Below, one piece after another: positions 8,887 through 17,550 of a stretch of 64,000 nt of DNA. The stretch is from Mycolicibacterium sp. MU0050. GTDB taxonomy: Bacteria; Actinomycetota; Actinomycetes; Mycobacteriales; Mycobacteriaceae. The translations under genes and the position numbers were made by a program. Below the pieces are notes generated by a model. The model saw nothing but the letters and a program-made list of their open reading frames with translations. It was not told the DNA's origin and made no database searches. Numbering within the stretch: the first letter of the stretch is position 1; each line of letters opens with the position of its first letter. The DNA lies in contig NZ_OY726395.1 of NCBI RefSeq assembly GCF_963378085.1, forward strand, positions 3,906,001 through 3,970,000, written 5' to 3'.

Positions 8887-9684
8887 ATGACGACCAAGCG
8901 GGTTCGGTACGTGCTGGCGGTGGCCGCCGCGACCGCCGCCGCGTTGGTGGCTCCGGCCCCGGCCGGGGCCAGCCCGGCGTCGTTCTGCGACGAGCTGCGC
9001 GGCCAGTGGGACGGTCAGTACTGCCGCACCTCGGTGGTCTCGCAGCGAAACGCCGTGCGCGACATCAAGGTCGCGATACCCGCCGAGTTGGTCGACCACC
9101 CGGTGAGCGGCCCGGCGGTGCGCGGCTACCTGAACACCCTGGTGGAAAACTGGCGGCGCGCCGGCGCGAACATGGTCGCCGACAGCTTCGGGGAGGGCAA
9201 CTATCAGATTCACCGCCGCGGCGATGTCACCACGGCGGTGTTCCGGGAGACCTACCACGCCGACGGGCCCGACTTCAACAACGCCTACCGGACCTTCACG
9301 TTCGACATGGCCGGCGGCCGGCAGTTGACGCTGGCCGATCTGGTACGGCCGGACCTCGACCCGCTGGTCGCCATACCGCCGCTGGCGCAGCCGTACGTGG
9401 TGGCGGCGCTGGACCGGGCGCAGCCGCCGCATCAGCCCGGCACCTACCCCTTCGTCGCGGACCGCTGGACACCCGACAAGGTGTACTCGGGCGGCTACAA
9501 GGCGTGGGCGCTGACGCCGGACGAGTTGATTCTCTACATGCCCGACTACCCCGTGGGACGCGACAGCCCGACCGATTTCACGCCCGGTGTCATGCAGTGG
9601 TCGATGGACGGGGGCACCGTGCAGGCGCACATTCCGTTGTCGGCGCTGCGCCCGGTGCTACGGCCCGAGTTCGGGGGTCAGTAG
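8887..9684 (+). CDS. Secreted MPT64-like protein (RsiV/DUF3298 family)
   Basis: 265 residues with a Sec signal peptide (basic MTTKRVRYV, hydrophobic core, AGA-S cleavage region near residue 30). The mature part resembles MPT64: it opens with [16 protein letters not shown], compare CEELKGTDTGQAC in MPT64, has the [11 protein letters not shown] segment and a long beta-rich domain with [20 protein letters not shown] and a C-terminal [14 protein letters not shown]. The two early cysteines probably pair. It starts 8 bases after the Mas stop, so it is the last gene of the first mce operon. Its stop runs 7 bases into the convergent htpX. Function is unknown; the link to lipid transport is inference from position. 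Confidence 0.82.
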   Translation: MTTKRVRYVLAVAAATAAALVAPAPAGASPASFCDELRGQWDGQYCRTSVVSQRNAVRDIKVAIPAELVDHPVSGPAVRGYLNTLVENWRRAGANMVADSFGEGNYQIHRRGDVTTAVFRETYHADGPDFNNAYRTFTFDMAGGRQLTLADLVRPDLDPLVAIPPLAQPYVVAALDRAQPPHQPGTYPFVADRWTPDKVYSGGYKAWALTPDELILYMPDYPVGRDSPTDFTPGVMQWSMDGGTVQAHIPLSALRPVLRPEFGGQ

Positions 9685-10583
9685 CCGCCCGGCCGCAGGC
9701 CGCCGCGGCCGGCCATGTCCTCGAGGCGCTTGATCCGATCGGCGATCGGCGGATGCGTCGAGAACAGCTTGCCGATCTTCTCGCCGGCGCGGAACGGGCT
9801 GGCGATCATCAGATGCGCCTGATCGGCCAGCTTCGGGTCCGGCGGCAGCGGCGCCTGCTCGATACCGCCGGAGATCTTGCGCAGCGCCGACGCGAGCGCC
9901 AGCGGGTCACCGGTCAGCTCGGCACCCGACTGGTCGGCCTGATACTCGCGGGACCGCGAGACCGCCATTCGCACCACGGTGGCCGCGATGGGCCCGAGCA
10001 GCTGAATCAGCAACAGCGCGAAGATGTTCCCGCCGCCACCCTGGCGGTTACCGCCGAACATGTTGGCGAAGAAGGCGAAGTTGGCGAGCGCGGTGATCAC
10101 CGAGGCCATGGCGCCGGCGACACAGGAGATCAGGATGTCGCGGTTGTACACGTGCGACAGTTCGTGGCCGAGGACCGCGCGTAGCTCCCGTTCGTTGAGG
10201 ATGTTGAGGATGCCGGTGGTGCAGCACACCGCGGCATTGCGCGGATTTCGGCCGGTGGCAAAGGCGTTCGGGTTGGCGGTGTCGGAGATGTACAGCCGCG
10301 GCATCGGCTGGTGGGCGGTGGTGGCGAGCTCGCGCACGATCTTGTACATCACCGGGGCCTGCACCTCGGTGACCGGGACCGCGTGCATGGCGCGCAGCGC
10401 CAGCTTGTCGCTGTTGAAGTAGGCATACGCGTTGGTGCCCAGCGCGAACAGCAGGGCGATCCAGATCCACATCGTCGAACCCGTCGACTGGGTGAACAGC
10501 GCGCCGACGAGCATGATCAGCGCGGAGAAGCCCACCAACAGCACGAATGTCTTGATCCGGTTGCCGGTCGAGTGCCAGGTCAT
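9678..10583 (-). CDS. htpX: HtpX membrane zinc metalloprotease
   Basis: 301 residues. HtpX is a membrane M48 protease that degrades misfolded membrane proteins. The zinc motif HELSH is at residues 140-144, with the third ligand in [13 protein letters not shown] further on. Two N-terminal helices (residues ~13-30 and 38-55) and two central hydrophobic segments are visible. ATG 10583 is chosen over the in-frame TTG at 10586 because AGGAGG (10590-10595) lies 6 bases before it. Downstream of grcC1 in the same direction, as in M. tuberculosis Rv0562-Rv0563. Its stop overlaps the convergent MPT64-like gene by 7 bases. Confidence 0.95.
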   Translation of the reverse strand: MTWHSTGNRIKTFVLLVGFSALIMLVGALFTQSTGSTMWIWIALLFALGTNAYAYFNSDKLALRAMHAVPVTEVQAPVMYKIVRELATTAHQPMPRLYISDTANPNAFATGRNPRNAAVCCTTGILNILNERELRAVLGHELSHVYNRDILISCVAGAMASVITALANFAFFANMFGGNRQGGGGNIFALLLIQLLGPIAATVVRMAVSRSREYQADQSGAELTGDPLALASALRKISGGIEQAPLPPDPKLADQAHLMIASPFRAGEKIGKLFSTHPPIADRIKRLEDMAGRGGLRPGGY

Positions 10584-10599
10584 CAACGTCCTCCTACCT

Positions 10600-10611
10600 T
10601 GACAGCTGTCA
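10600..10611. promoter_or_regulatory. Palindrome TGACAGCTGTCA upstream of htpX
   Basis: A perfect 12-base palindrome lies 17 bases before the htpX start, just upstream of its Shine-Dalgarno sequence, in the 69-base gap to grcC1. This is a typical place for a repressor or activator site. I do not recognise the binding protein. Confidence 0.45.
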
Positions 10612-10655
10612 GCTGATTAAACGGCAACCGAGGCACCGAAGTTCCGGGAACGGAA

Positions 10656-11663
10656 CTACCCGTCTCGGTTGACGGTGTAGTTCACCAGCGATGCCAGGGC
10701 GTACCGGCCGGGCCCCTCGGGCAGTTGCTCCAGCTCGGTGAGCGCCTGCGCGGCGTAGTCGCGCACGGTCTGCTTGGCCCGGGCCATGCCCGGCGACCGG
10801 CGCAGCAGCCCCAGCGCCTCGGCCAGCACCGCGTCGTCCTCCACCGGGGTCTTCAGCAGCTCCCGCAACCGCGCCGCGTCCGGCCCGTCCTCGCGCAGGG
10901 CGTAGAGCACCGGCAGGGTGTGCACACCCTCGCGCAGGTCAGTGCCGGGCAGCTTGCCCGACTCGTCGGGGTCGCTGTCGATGTCGATGATGTCGTCGGA
11001 GATCTGGAAGACCATGCCCACCTGCCCGCCGAGCCGGGCCAGGCGCTCGACCTGCTCCTCGGACGCCCCGGAGAAGGTGGCACCGAAGCGACCCGACGCC
11101 GAGATCAGGCAGGCGGTCTTCTCGTAGACCACCTTCAGATAGTGCTCGATGGGATCGGCGTCCTCGGCCGGGCCGCGGGTCTCCCGCATCTGACCGGTGA
11201 CCAGCTCGGCGAACGTGTCGGCGATCACCAGGACCGCGTCCGGGCCCAGCCGCGACACCAGCCGCGAGGCCGTCGCGAACAGGTAGTCACCCGCCAGGAT
11301 GGCGATGTTGTTGCTCCACCGCGCGTTGGCGCTGGGCGCCCCGCGACGCACCTGGGCGTCGTCCATCACGTCGTCGTGGTAGAGCGTCGCGAGGTGCACC
11401 ATCTCGATCACCGCGCCGGCGATGGTGACCTCCGGGGCCTCCGGTCGCGGCCCCATTCCCGCCGCCAACACGGTGAACAGCGGCCGGAACCGCTTCCCGC
11501 CGGCCCGGAACAGGTGCTGCACCGCCTCCGACATCAGGCCGTCGGCCCGGCCGAGTTCGGCCTCCATCAACCGCTCGATCTGGCCCACTCCATCGCGGAC
11601 ACTTCGCGCGAAATCGGGGTCCCCGAAGTCCACTCCCGCAACCACGCTCGCCGGCGTCCTCAT
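10656..11663 (-). CDS. grcC1: Long-chain polyprenyl diphosphate synthase (GrcC1-like)
   Basis: 335 residues. Trans-prenyltransferase that elongates allylic diphosphates with IPP; by context it supplies the menaquinone side chain. The first Asp-rich motif is D97-D98-V-M-D101 in LYHDDVMDDAQVRRG and the second is D223-D224-I-I-D227 in ISDDIIDID. Two bulky residues before the first motif (LATLYHDD) suggest a long product, but chain length cannot be read from sequence with confidence. Divergent from menJ with 21 bases between the start codons, and followed by htpX in the same direction. Confidence 0.92.
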   Translation of the reverse strand: MRTPASVVAGVDFGDPDFARSVRDGVGQIERLMEAELGRADGLMSEAVQHLFRAGGKRFRPLFTVLAAGMGPRPEAPEVTIAGAVIEMVHLATLYHDDVMDDAQVRRGAPSANARWSNNIAILAGDYLFATASRLVSRLGPDAVLVIADTFAELVTGQMRETRGPAEDADPIEHYLKVVYEKTACLISASGRFGATFSGASEEQVERLARLGGQVGMVFQISDDIIDIDSDPDESGKLPGTDLREGVHTLPVLYALREDGPDAARLRELLKTPVEDDAVLAEALGLLRRSPGMARAKQTVRDYAAQALTELEQLPEGPGRYALASLVNYTVNRDG

Positions 11664-11669
11664 GCGTCC

Positions 11670-11677
11670 AACATACT
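11670..11677. promoter_or_regulatory. Overlapping divergent -10 elements of grcC1 and menJ
   Basis: In the 21-base gap, the minus strand reads TATGTT (11675-11670) followed by 6 bases and the grcC1 ATG; the plus strand reads CATACT (11672-11677) followed by 7 bases and the menJ GTG. Both fit the mycobacterial TANNNT-type -10 with leaderless start codons. The two elements share six positions, so only one polymerase could bind at a time. Inferred from spacing only. Confidence 0.5.
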
Positions 11678-11684
11678 GGGCTTC

Positions 11685-12929
11685 GTGAACATCTCGGAAT
11701 CAACCTGCGCCGTCCACACCGCCGAGGTGGCTGTGGTGGGCGCCGGACCGGCTGGTTCCGCGGCCGCAGCCTGGGCCGCACGCGCCGGCCACGACGTCGT
11801 CGTCATCGATTCCGCCACCTTCCCCCGGGACAAGGCCTGCGGCGACGGGCTGACCCCGCGGGCGGTCGCCGAGCTCGGCCTGCTCGGCCTGGACGGCTGG
11901 CTCGACGAGCACATCCGCCATCGCGGGCTGCGGTTGGCCGGCTTCGGTTCGACAGTGCAGGTCGACTGGCCCGGACCCGCTTTCCCGGCCACCGGTTCGG
12001 CGGTCCCCCGCACCGAGCTCGACGACCGGATCCGCCAAGTCGCCGAGGACGCCGGCGCCAAGATGCTGCTCGGGGTGAAAGTCGTTGACGTCGAACGGGA
12101 TTCCACCGGACGCGTGAGCGCGGTGGTGCTCTCCGACGGCGCCCGGGTGCGCTGCCGCACCCTGATCGTCGCCGACGGCGCCCGTTCGACGTTGGGCCGG
12201 GTGCTGGGCCGGCAATGGCATCAGGAAACCGTCTACGGCGTGGCGGTGCGCGGCTACCTGGACTCCCCGCGCGCCGACGAACCGTGGATCTCCTCGGACC
12301 TGGAACTGCGCTCCACCGACGGCGCCGTCCTGCCCGGATACGGCTGGATCTTCCCGCTCGGCAACGGGCGGGTGAACCTCGGGGTGGGCGCGTTGGCCAC
12401 CGTCAAACGGCCCGCCGACGTCGCGCTCAAGCCGTTGATCAGGCATTACACCGAACTCAAGCGGGCCGACTGGGGTTTCGAGGGCCCGCCGCGGGAGGTG
12501 TCCTCGGCGCTGCTGCCCATGGGCGGCGCGGTGTCCGGGGTCGCCGGGCCCAACTGGATGCTGATCGGCGACGCGGCCGCGTGCGTCAACCCGCTCAACG
12601 GTGAGGGCATCGACTACGGGCTGGAAACCGGTCGACTGGCGGCCGAGCTGCTCGGCGCCGCCGATCTGTCGCTGGCCTGGCCCGCCGTGCTGCAGGAGCA
12701 CTACGCCAAGGGGTTCTCAGTGGCGCGTCGCCTGGCGCTGCTGCTGACCATCCCGCGGTTCCTGCCGCTGACCGGACCGATCGCGATGCGCTCGAGCGCG
12801 CTGATGGGGATCGCCGTGCGCGTCATGGGCAACCTCGTCACCGACGAGGACGCCGACTGGGTGGCGCGGGTGTGGCGCACTGCCGGGGCGACGTCGCGGC
12901 GCATCGATCGCCGCAAGCCGTTCGAATAG
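11685..12929 (+). CDS. menJ: Menaquinone side-chain reductase MenJ (geranylgeranyl reductase family)
   Basis: 414 residues. FAD-dependent reductase that saturates one double bond of the menaquinone isoprenoid chain in mycobacteria, homologous to Rv0561c. The FAD motif is GAGPAGS at residues 19-25, the family motif CGDGLTPRAVAELGLLGL follows, and the second FAD segment is LIGDAAACVNPLNGEGIDYGLETGRLAAE. GTG 11685 is the only start placed correctly after the overlapping promoter; the frame is open far upstream but that part is antisense to grcC1. It ends 6 bases before the convergent TetR gene. Confidence 0.92.
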   Translation: MNISESTCAVHTAEVAVVGAGPAGSAAAAWAARAGHDVVVIDSATFPRDKACGDGLTPRAVAELGLLGLDGWLDEHIRHRGLRLAGFGSTVQVDWPGPAFPATGSAVPRTELDDRIRQVAEDAGAKMLLGVKVVDVERDSTGRVSAVVLSDGARVRCRTLIVADGARSTLGRVLGRQWHQETVYGVAVRGYLDSPRADEPWISSDLELRSTDGAVLPGYGWIFPLGNGRVNLGVGALATVKRPADVALKPLIRHYTELKRADWGFEGPPREVSSALLPMGGAVSGVAGPNWMLIGDAAACVNPLNGEGIDYGLETGRLAAELLGAADLSLAWPAVLQEHYAKGFSVARRLALLLTIPRFLPLTGPIAMRSSALMGIAVRVMGNLVTDEDADWVARVWRTAGATSRRIDRRKPFE

Positions 12930-12935
12930 GCGGGT

Positions 12936-14183
12936 TCAGGCCGACAGGTCGACGGACACCCCGCCAGGTTCGCTTTGCCGCGTCGCACTCGGCTGACCGC
13001 CCAACAACGTGGTCGCCATCAACGTGCGCACCCAGGCCCGCGCCTGGGCCGAGCCGGCGCCGTCACCCAACCCGACCAGCCGCCCGACGTCCACGACGAG
13101 GGCGAAGGCGGCGTGGACCGCGATGCGGGCCTCGGCCAGGCCGTACTGCGGCCGGACGGCGGTCAGCAGCTGCGCCCAGGCCTCCACCGTCGCGCGCTGA
13201 ATGTTGCGCAGCACCTTGTGATCCGCGGACGGCAGGTTGGTCCGTTCGGTGTGGTAGACGTGGGCGAGTTCGGGGTTCTCGAAGGACCTGGCGATGTAGG
13301 CGTCGATGAGCCGGTTCAACGTCCGTTCCGGATCAGGTTCGGCGGCAAGGGCATTGGCGACGTCGGCGGACACCCGGTCGGCCGCCCGCCGGAAGGAGGC
13401 GGCCAGGATGTCGGCCTTGCCGGAGAAGTACCGGTAGATCCCCGAGGCCGGCATGCCGACCGCGCCGGCGATGTCCTCCACGCTGGTCTGGTGGTAACCG
13501 TTGCGGTGGAACAGGATCAACGACTCGCGCAGTACCTCCTCGTAGCGGCCGGCACTCACCTCGGCCGGCATGACGGGCTCGGCACTTGAGATCCCCTCGG
13601 GCAGTTCGACATTCAGGACGGCCGCCGCCCGGTCGAGGAGCAACGCCCGCAGCGGCGCGACACCGAGTTGCGCGTGGTGATCGGCGACCGAACCAATCAC
13701 GCTCAGCGCGGCCGCCGACAACGTCCAGCGCTGCCGACCGGTCAACCCGGGCCGCAGTTCGCTCAGCGGCACCTGGATGCGGCGGTTGACCGACTTCAGC
13801 TGGCCCATCAGCAGGCTGTAGTCGTCGCCGAGAAGATAGCGGGCCTGGCGCCGGTACAGCCCCCCGGAACTCCGGTTCGCCAGCGCCGTGTCGATCAGTG
13901 CATTCAGGATCTGATCGCGCAACTCCACCGGCGCCACCGTGTCCGGGGCGTCCCCGACGAAATCGGTACAGTCCTGCAGCTGAGTGCCCAGCGCCAGAAC
14001 GGCGTCTCGGAACAACTGGTACTTGCCGGACGCGTGGCGGTACAGTGCCGCAGCCGAGATACCGACGCGGGTGGCGATGTCGTCCATGCTCACCGCGTGA
14101 TAGCCGGACTCCCCGAAGGCCTCGGCCGCGGCGCGGGCGATCTGGGCCTTGCGGTTACGGGGTCGCCTGCGAACCGAGGACAT
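12936..14183 (-). CDS. TetR regulator with two HTH domains (Mce3R-like)
   Basis: 415 residues, twice the usual TetR size. It carries two complete TetR N-terminal HTH domains: residues about 11-60 (IARAAAEAFGESGYHAVSMDDIATRVGISAAALYRHASGK) and about 214-262 (VLRESLILFHRNGYHQTSVEDIAGAVGMPASGIYRYFSGK). Tandem TetR architecture is the hallmark of Mce3R, the repressor divergent from the M. tuberculosis mce3 operon. Here too it is divergent from a complete mce operon, so it is probably that operon's repressor. Start: ATG 14183 sits 7 bases after a TACCGT -10 on the minus strand (leaderless fit); GTG 14192 lies inside that element and is less likely. Confidence 0.85.
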   Translation of the reverse strand: MSSVRRRPRNRKAQIARAAAEAFGESGYHAVSMDDIATRVGISAAALYRHASGKYQLFRDAVLALGTQLQDCTDFVGDAPDTVAPVELRDQILNALIDTALANRSSGGLYRRQARYLLGDDYSLLMGQLKSVNRRIQVPLSELRPGLTGRQRWTLSAAALSVIGSVADHHAQLGVAPLRALLLDRAAAVLNVELPEGISSAEPVMPAEVSAGRYEEVLRESLILFHRNGYHQTSVEDIAGAVGMPASGIYRYFSGKADILAASFRRAADRVSADVANALAAEPDPERTLNRLIDAYIARSFENPELAHVYHTERTNLPSADHKVLRNIQRATVEAWAQLLTAVRPQYGLAEARIAVHAAFALVVDVGRLVGLGDGAGSAQARAWVRTLMATTLLGGQPSATRQSEPGGVSVDLSA

Positions 14184-14474
14184 GGCGGACACGGTAACCC
14201 ACCGAAGCCCCCTGAGTCAGGTCGGAGGGTTCGCGAACACCGCCCAACTTAGAGAAGCGCCCGCAACGCCTCGATATCCGCCTGCACCCCCGCTGACTAC
14301 CTACGGAGTGCGACGACGCGGCCCGAGAACCGATCCCGACGGTCCGAGCCGAGGTTCCGAATGAGCATTAACTTAGACCTTGCGCGAACGATCCGAACTG
14401 TGCCATGCTCCACTCTGCCGGGGGGTCGGGACATGCACCCCGGACGGCAACACACCGACCCCGGGAAGGACGCC
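14184..14474. promoter_or_regulatory. Divergent control region of the Mce3R-like gene and the second mce operon
   Basis: The longest intergenic stretch of the window. Visible elements: the minus-strand -10 TACCGT (14196-14191) for the TetR gene; a 10-base palindrome GTTCGCGAAC at 14229-14238; the 8-mer AACTTAGA twice, at 14246-14253 and 14370-14377, unusual in such GC-rich DNA; CGCGAAC again at 14383-14389; and a possible promoter TTGCGC (14380-14385), 18 bases, CATGCT (14404-14409) reading to yrbEA. The paired motifs are plausible sites for the two HTH domains of the regulator. That is inference; I do not recall the Mce3R site well enough to compare. Confidence 0.5.
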
Positions 14475-15287
14475 ATGACCTACGAGCTGCCGGCCACCAA
14501 AGGCCCGCTGCGCGACCTCATGGTCCAGGGCGGCTACGTCCTGGGGTTCTCGGTACAGGCACTCGTCAGCGTCGGAGTGGCGATCGTCCGGCGGCGGCTG
14601 GCCCTCGACGAACTGGTGACCCAAACATTGTTCATCGGCCGGGTCTGCACCGGCCCCGCGCTGCTGCTGATGATGCCGATCGGCGTGTTCATCGCCGTCT
14701 CGGTCGGCGAACTCGCCGGCCGGATCGGCGCCGGCGGCTACTCGGGCGCGGTGGTGGCCTTCATCGTCGTCGGGCAGGCGGCCGCGCTGGTCTGCGCCCT
14801 GATGATGGCGGGTGTCGCGGGGTCGGCCATCTGCACCGACCTGGGCTCCCGGAAGATCCGTGAAGAAGTGGACGCCATGGAGGTCATGGGCCTCGACGTG
14901 ATCGAGCGCCTGGTCGCACCGCGGTTGATCGCGGCGGTCATCGTGTCGGTCGCGCTGTGTGCCATGGTGACCTTCGGCGGCGTCCTGGCCTGCTACGCCT
15001 ACCACATTGGCGTGCAACAACTTCCGGCCGGAAGCTTCCTGGCCACCTTCAGCCAGTACGGCCGGGTCTCCGACTTCGCGATGGCGTTGGTCAAGGCCGC
15101 CGTCTTCGGTCTCACCGCCACCCTGGTGGCGACCTTCAAGGGGTTGCACGCCAAGGGCGGCCCGCGCGGGGTGGCCGACTCGGTGAACGAGGCCGTGGTG
15201 CTCGCCTTCGCGTTGGTGTTCATCCTCAACACCATCCTGTCGGCGCTGTACACGGTGGTCGTCCCGGCGGTGGGTAGCTACCGATGA
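14475..15287 (+). CDS. yrbEA: YrbEA (MlaE-type permease), second mce operon
   Basis: 270 residues, full length. Permease subunit of the second Mce importer. It contains four or five hydrophobic segments and the MlaE signature SAICTDLGSRKIREEVDAMEVMGLDVIERLVAPR. ATG 14475 is preceded by GGGAAGGA (14463-14470) at 4-5 bases, which decides the start over ATG 14361 and 14433 upstream. The stop overlaps yrbEB as ATGA. First gene of an eleven-gene run (14475-25435) with very short gaps or overlaps, divergent from the Mce3R-like regulator. Confidence 0.94.
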   Translation: MTYELPATKGPLRDLMVQGGYVLGFSVQALVSVGVAIVRRRLALDELVTQTLFIGRVCTGPALLLMMPIGVFIAVSVGELAGRIGAGGYSGAVVAFIVVGQAAALVCALMMAGVAGSAICTDLGSRKIREEVDAMEVMGLDVIERLVAPRLIAAVIVSVALCAMVTFGGVLACYAYHIGVQQLPAGSFLATFSQYGRVSDFAMALVKAAVFGLTATLVATFKGLHAKGGPRGVADSVNEAVVLAFALVFILNTILSALYTVVVPAVGSYR

Positions 15288-16141
15288 CCGCCCTGACCAC
15301 CTCGGCCCCCCTGCGCCGCGCGGCCCAGCCCGCGGCGGCCGGCTACAACGCGCTGGCCGTCGTCGGCCAGCACGTCAGCTTCTACGGCAAGGTCCTCGCC
15401 TCCCTGCCCTACGCGCTGGTCCGGTACCGCAAGCATTCGCTCAGCCAGATCGGCGAGGTCACCTTCGGGAACTCGTCGCTGCTCTCCGGCGGCGGGACCA
15501 TCGGCATCGTGTTCGCGATGTCGCTGGCCGCCGCGATGATGCTGGGCGTCGAGACCCAGCGGGGTCTGGACCTGGTCGGGATGAACACCCTCTCAGGGAT
15601 GCTCGCCGCCGTCGCCAACACCCGCGAGCTGGCACCGGTGGTGGTGGCGATCGCGTTGGCCGCCAAGGTCGGTACCGGCTTCACCGCGCAGATCGGCGCC
15701 ATGCGGATCTCCGACGAGATCGACGCGCTCGACGCGATGGCGCTACGCTCCATCCCCTTCCTGGTCGGCACCCGGGTGATCGCCGCGGTGGTCTGCGTCA
15801 TCCCGATCTACATGATCGGCCTGCTGGCCAGCTACCTGTCCACCCGCACGGTGGTGGTGTACTTCAACGGGGCCTCGCCGGGCACCTACGACTACTTCTT
15901 CCACCTGGCGCTGGGCCCGCAGGATCTGCTGTATTCCGGGATCAAGGCGATTGTCTTCGCCGTCGTCGTCGCGCTGGTGCACTGCACCTACGGTTACTTC
16001 GCATCCGGCGGCCCCGAGGGAGTCGGCCAGGCCGCCGGCCGCGCGCTGCGCACCGCCATCCTGGCCATCGGCGTGCTGGACGTCCTGCTGACCTTCGCGC
16101 TGTGGGGCCTGGTACCCGAGATCCCGGGAATGGGGGTGTGA
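15284..16141 (+). CDS. yrbEB: YrbEB (MlaE-type permease), second mce operon
   Basis: 285 residues, intact, unlike the copy in the first operon. It carries NTRELAPVVVAIALAAKVGTGFTAQIGAMRISDEIDALDAMALR, the diagnostic YrbE stretch, and ends with YGYFASGGPEGVGQAAGRALR and a last hydrophobic helix. It pairs with YrbEA as the membrane channel. The start overlaps the yrbEA stop by 4 bases, and the TGA shares its last base with the mceA ATG. Confidence 0.95.
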   Translation: MTALTTSAPLRRAAQPAAAGYNALAVVGQHVSFYGKVLASLPYALVRYRKHSLSQIGEVTFGNSSLLSGGGTIGIVFAMSLAAAMMLGVETQRGLDLVGMNTLSGMLAAVANTRELAPVVVAIALAAKVGTGFTAQIGAMRISDEIDALDAMALRSIPFLVGTRVIAAVVCVIPIYMIGLLASYLSTRTVVVYFNGASPGTYDYFFHLALGPQDLLYSGIKAIVFAVVVALVHCTYGYFASGGPEGVGQAAGRALRTAILAIGVLDVLLTFALWGLVPEIPGMGV

Positions 16142-17550
16142 TGCTCGGCCGAAAGACGCGGCGCCGCAAGCCGTTTTTGCCCGGGCGCCCCTGGCTCGCG
16201 GTGCGGGGGCTGATCGCCGTCGCGGTCGCCGGTGTCGTCGCGGCGGTTCTCATCGGCCGCGCGACCGGCAGCCTCGACCCCACCGGCGACGTCTTCGTCG
16301 GCGTGCCCGCCTCGGCCGGACTCATCACCACCGCCGCGCCGGTGCGCTACCACGGCGTCAACGTCGGCCGGATCGCCGAGATCCAGTCCGGCACCGAGAC
16401 TTCCCGGGTGCGCCTCGCGATCGACCGCGACGCGCTGCCGATGATCCCCGCCAACGTGGTGGCCCGCATCGTGCCGCGGACCTTCTTCGGGGACATCTAC
16501 CTGCAACTCGCCGACGGACCGCACCGCGGCGACGCCCGACCGCTCAGCGCCGGGGCCACCATCTCGGTCGACGACAGCGCCGACGCGTTGGCCCTCTACG
16601 ACGTCTTCACCAAGATCGTCGACGTCTTCTCCACGCTGCAGCCGGAGAAGATGCAGACCGCGCTCACCGCCGTCAGCCAGGCCCTGCGCGACCGGGGATC
16701 CCAGATCGGTTCCACCATCGACAATCTCAGCGCGGCCTCGACGACCCTGACGCCCACCGTGACCCAGTTCCTGGACACCACGCCGCAGTTCCGCGACGTG
16801 ATGAGCGCACTGCACACCGCGACACCCGACATCCTGACCACCCTGTCGGCCGCCACCAACGTCTCCGAGCGGCTCGCCGACGACCAGGCGGCCTTCGGGA
16901 CCGCGCTCGGCGAGATGGCCGGGCTGGGCTCGGTGCTCACCGCCTTCTTCGCCGACCACCGCGATCAGTTCATCACCGTCCTCGACGCCGGCGGCAAGGT
17001 GCTGGCCACCACGGCGGCCCAGCCCGACGGTCTGGTCGAAACGCTGGCCGGCGCGAAAACCTTCGGCGACGCGGGTGCGCGCACGTTCGCCACCGGGAAG
17101 TTCAGCATCACCGCCGTGGCCACCTTCGCCGGCCCGATGCCCTACACCGCCGCGGACTGCCCGGTCTACGGGACGACCTACGGCGCGCACTGCGCCGACG
17201 CCGACCCGTTCAACCCCGTCCCGACCACGCCCCTTCAGATTCCCCTGCCCGACTCCGTGGACCTGAAAGCGCCGCCGCCGGTGGCCTTCTTCCCCGAGGG
17301 CCAGCGCAGCGGCGGCGTGCCGCCACCGCCACCGCCGGGTCCGGCTCCGGGTCCGGCTCCCGGTCCAGGCTTTCCCGCCGAGGCCGCGCCGGCGTCGGCG
17401 ATCGTCGGCGGCGCAGTGGAGTCCCACGCGCTCGGCGTCCTGCAGAACGAGGTATTGGGTCACGACGCCGGCGAGGCCACCGAGCCCCACATCGCCACCG
17501 TGGTGCTGCTCGGCCCACTGGTGCGCGGCACGGAGGTGCGGGTGTCATGA
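16141..17550 (+). CDS. mceA: MceA, second mce operon
   Basis: 469 residues. An N-terminal helix (residues ~19-40) precedes the MCE domain (SAGLITTAAPVRYHGVNVGRIAEIQ), then helical segments and a proline-rich region at about residues 375-425. Unusually for MceA, the proline stretch is followed by about 45 ordinary residues (AIVGGAVESHALGVLQNEVL to EVRVS). The start is ATG 16141, sharing a base with the yrbEB stop; GTG 16138 is in frame and also possible. Upstream frame extension lies in yrbEB. The stop overlaps mceB as ATGA. Confidence 0.92.
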   Translation: MLGRKTRRRKPFLPGRPWLAVRGLIAVAVAGVVAAVLIGRATGSLDPTGDVFVGVPASAGLITTAAPVRYHGVNVGRIAEIQSGTETSRVRLAIDRDALPMIPANVVARIVPRTFFGDIYLQLADGPHRGDARPLSAGATISVDDSADALALYDVFTKIVDVFSTLQPEKMQTALTAVSQALRDRGSQIGSTIDNLSAASTTLTPTVTQFLDTTPQFRDVMSALHTATPDILTTLSAATNVSERLADDQAAFGTALGEMAGLGSVLTAFFADHRDQFITVLDAGGKVLATTAAQPDGLVETLAGAKTFGDAGARTFATGKFSITAVATFAGPMPYTAADCPVYGTTYGAHCADADPFNPVPTTPLQIPLPDSVDLKAPPPVAFFPEGQRSGGVPPPPPPGPAPGPAPGPGFPAEAAPASAIVGGAVESHALGVLQNEVLGHDAGEATEPHIATVVLLGPLVRGTEVRVS

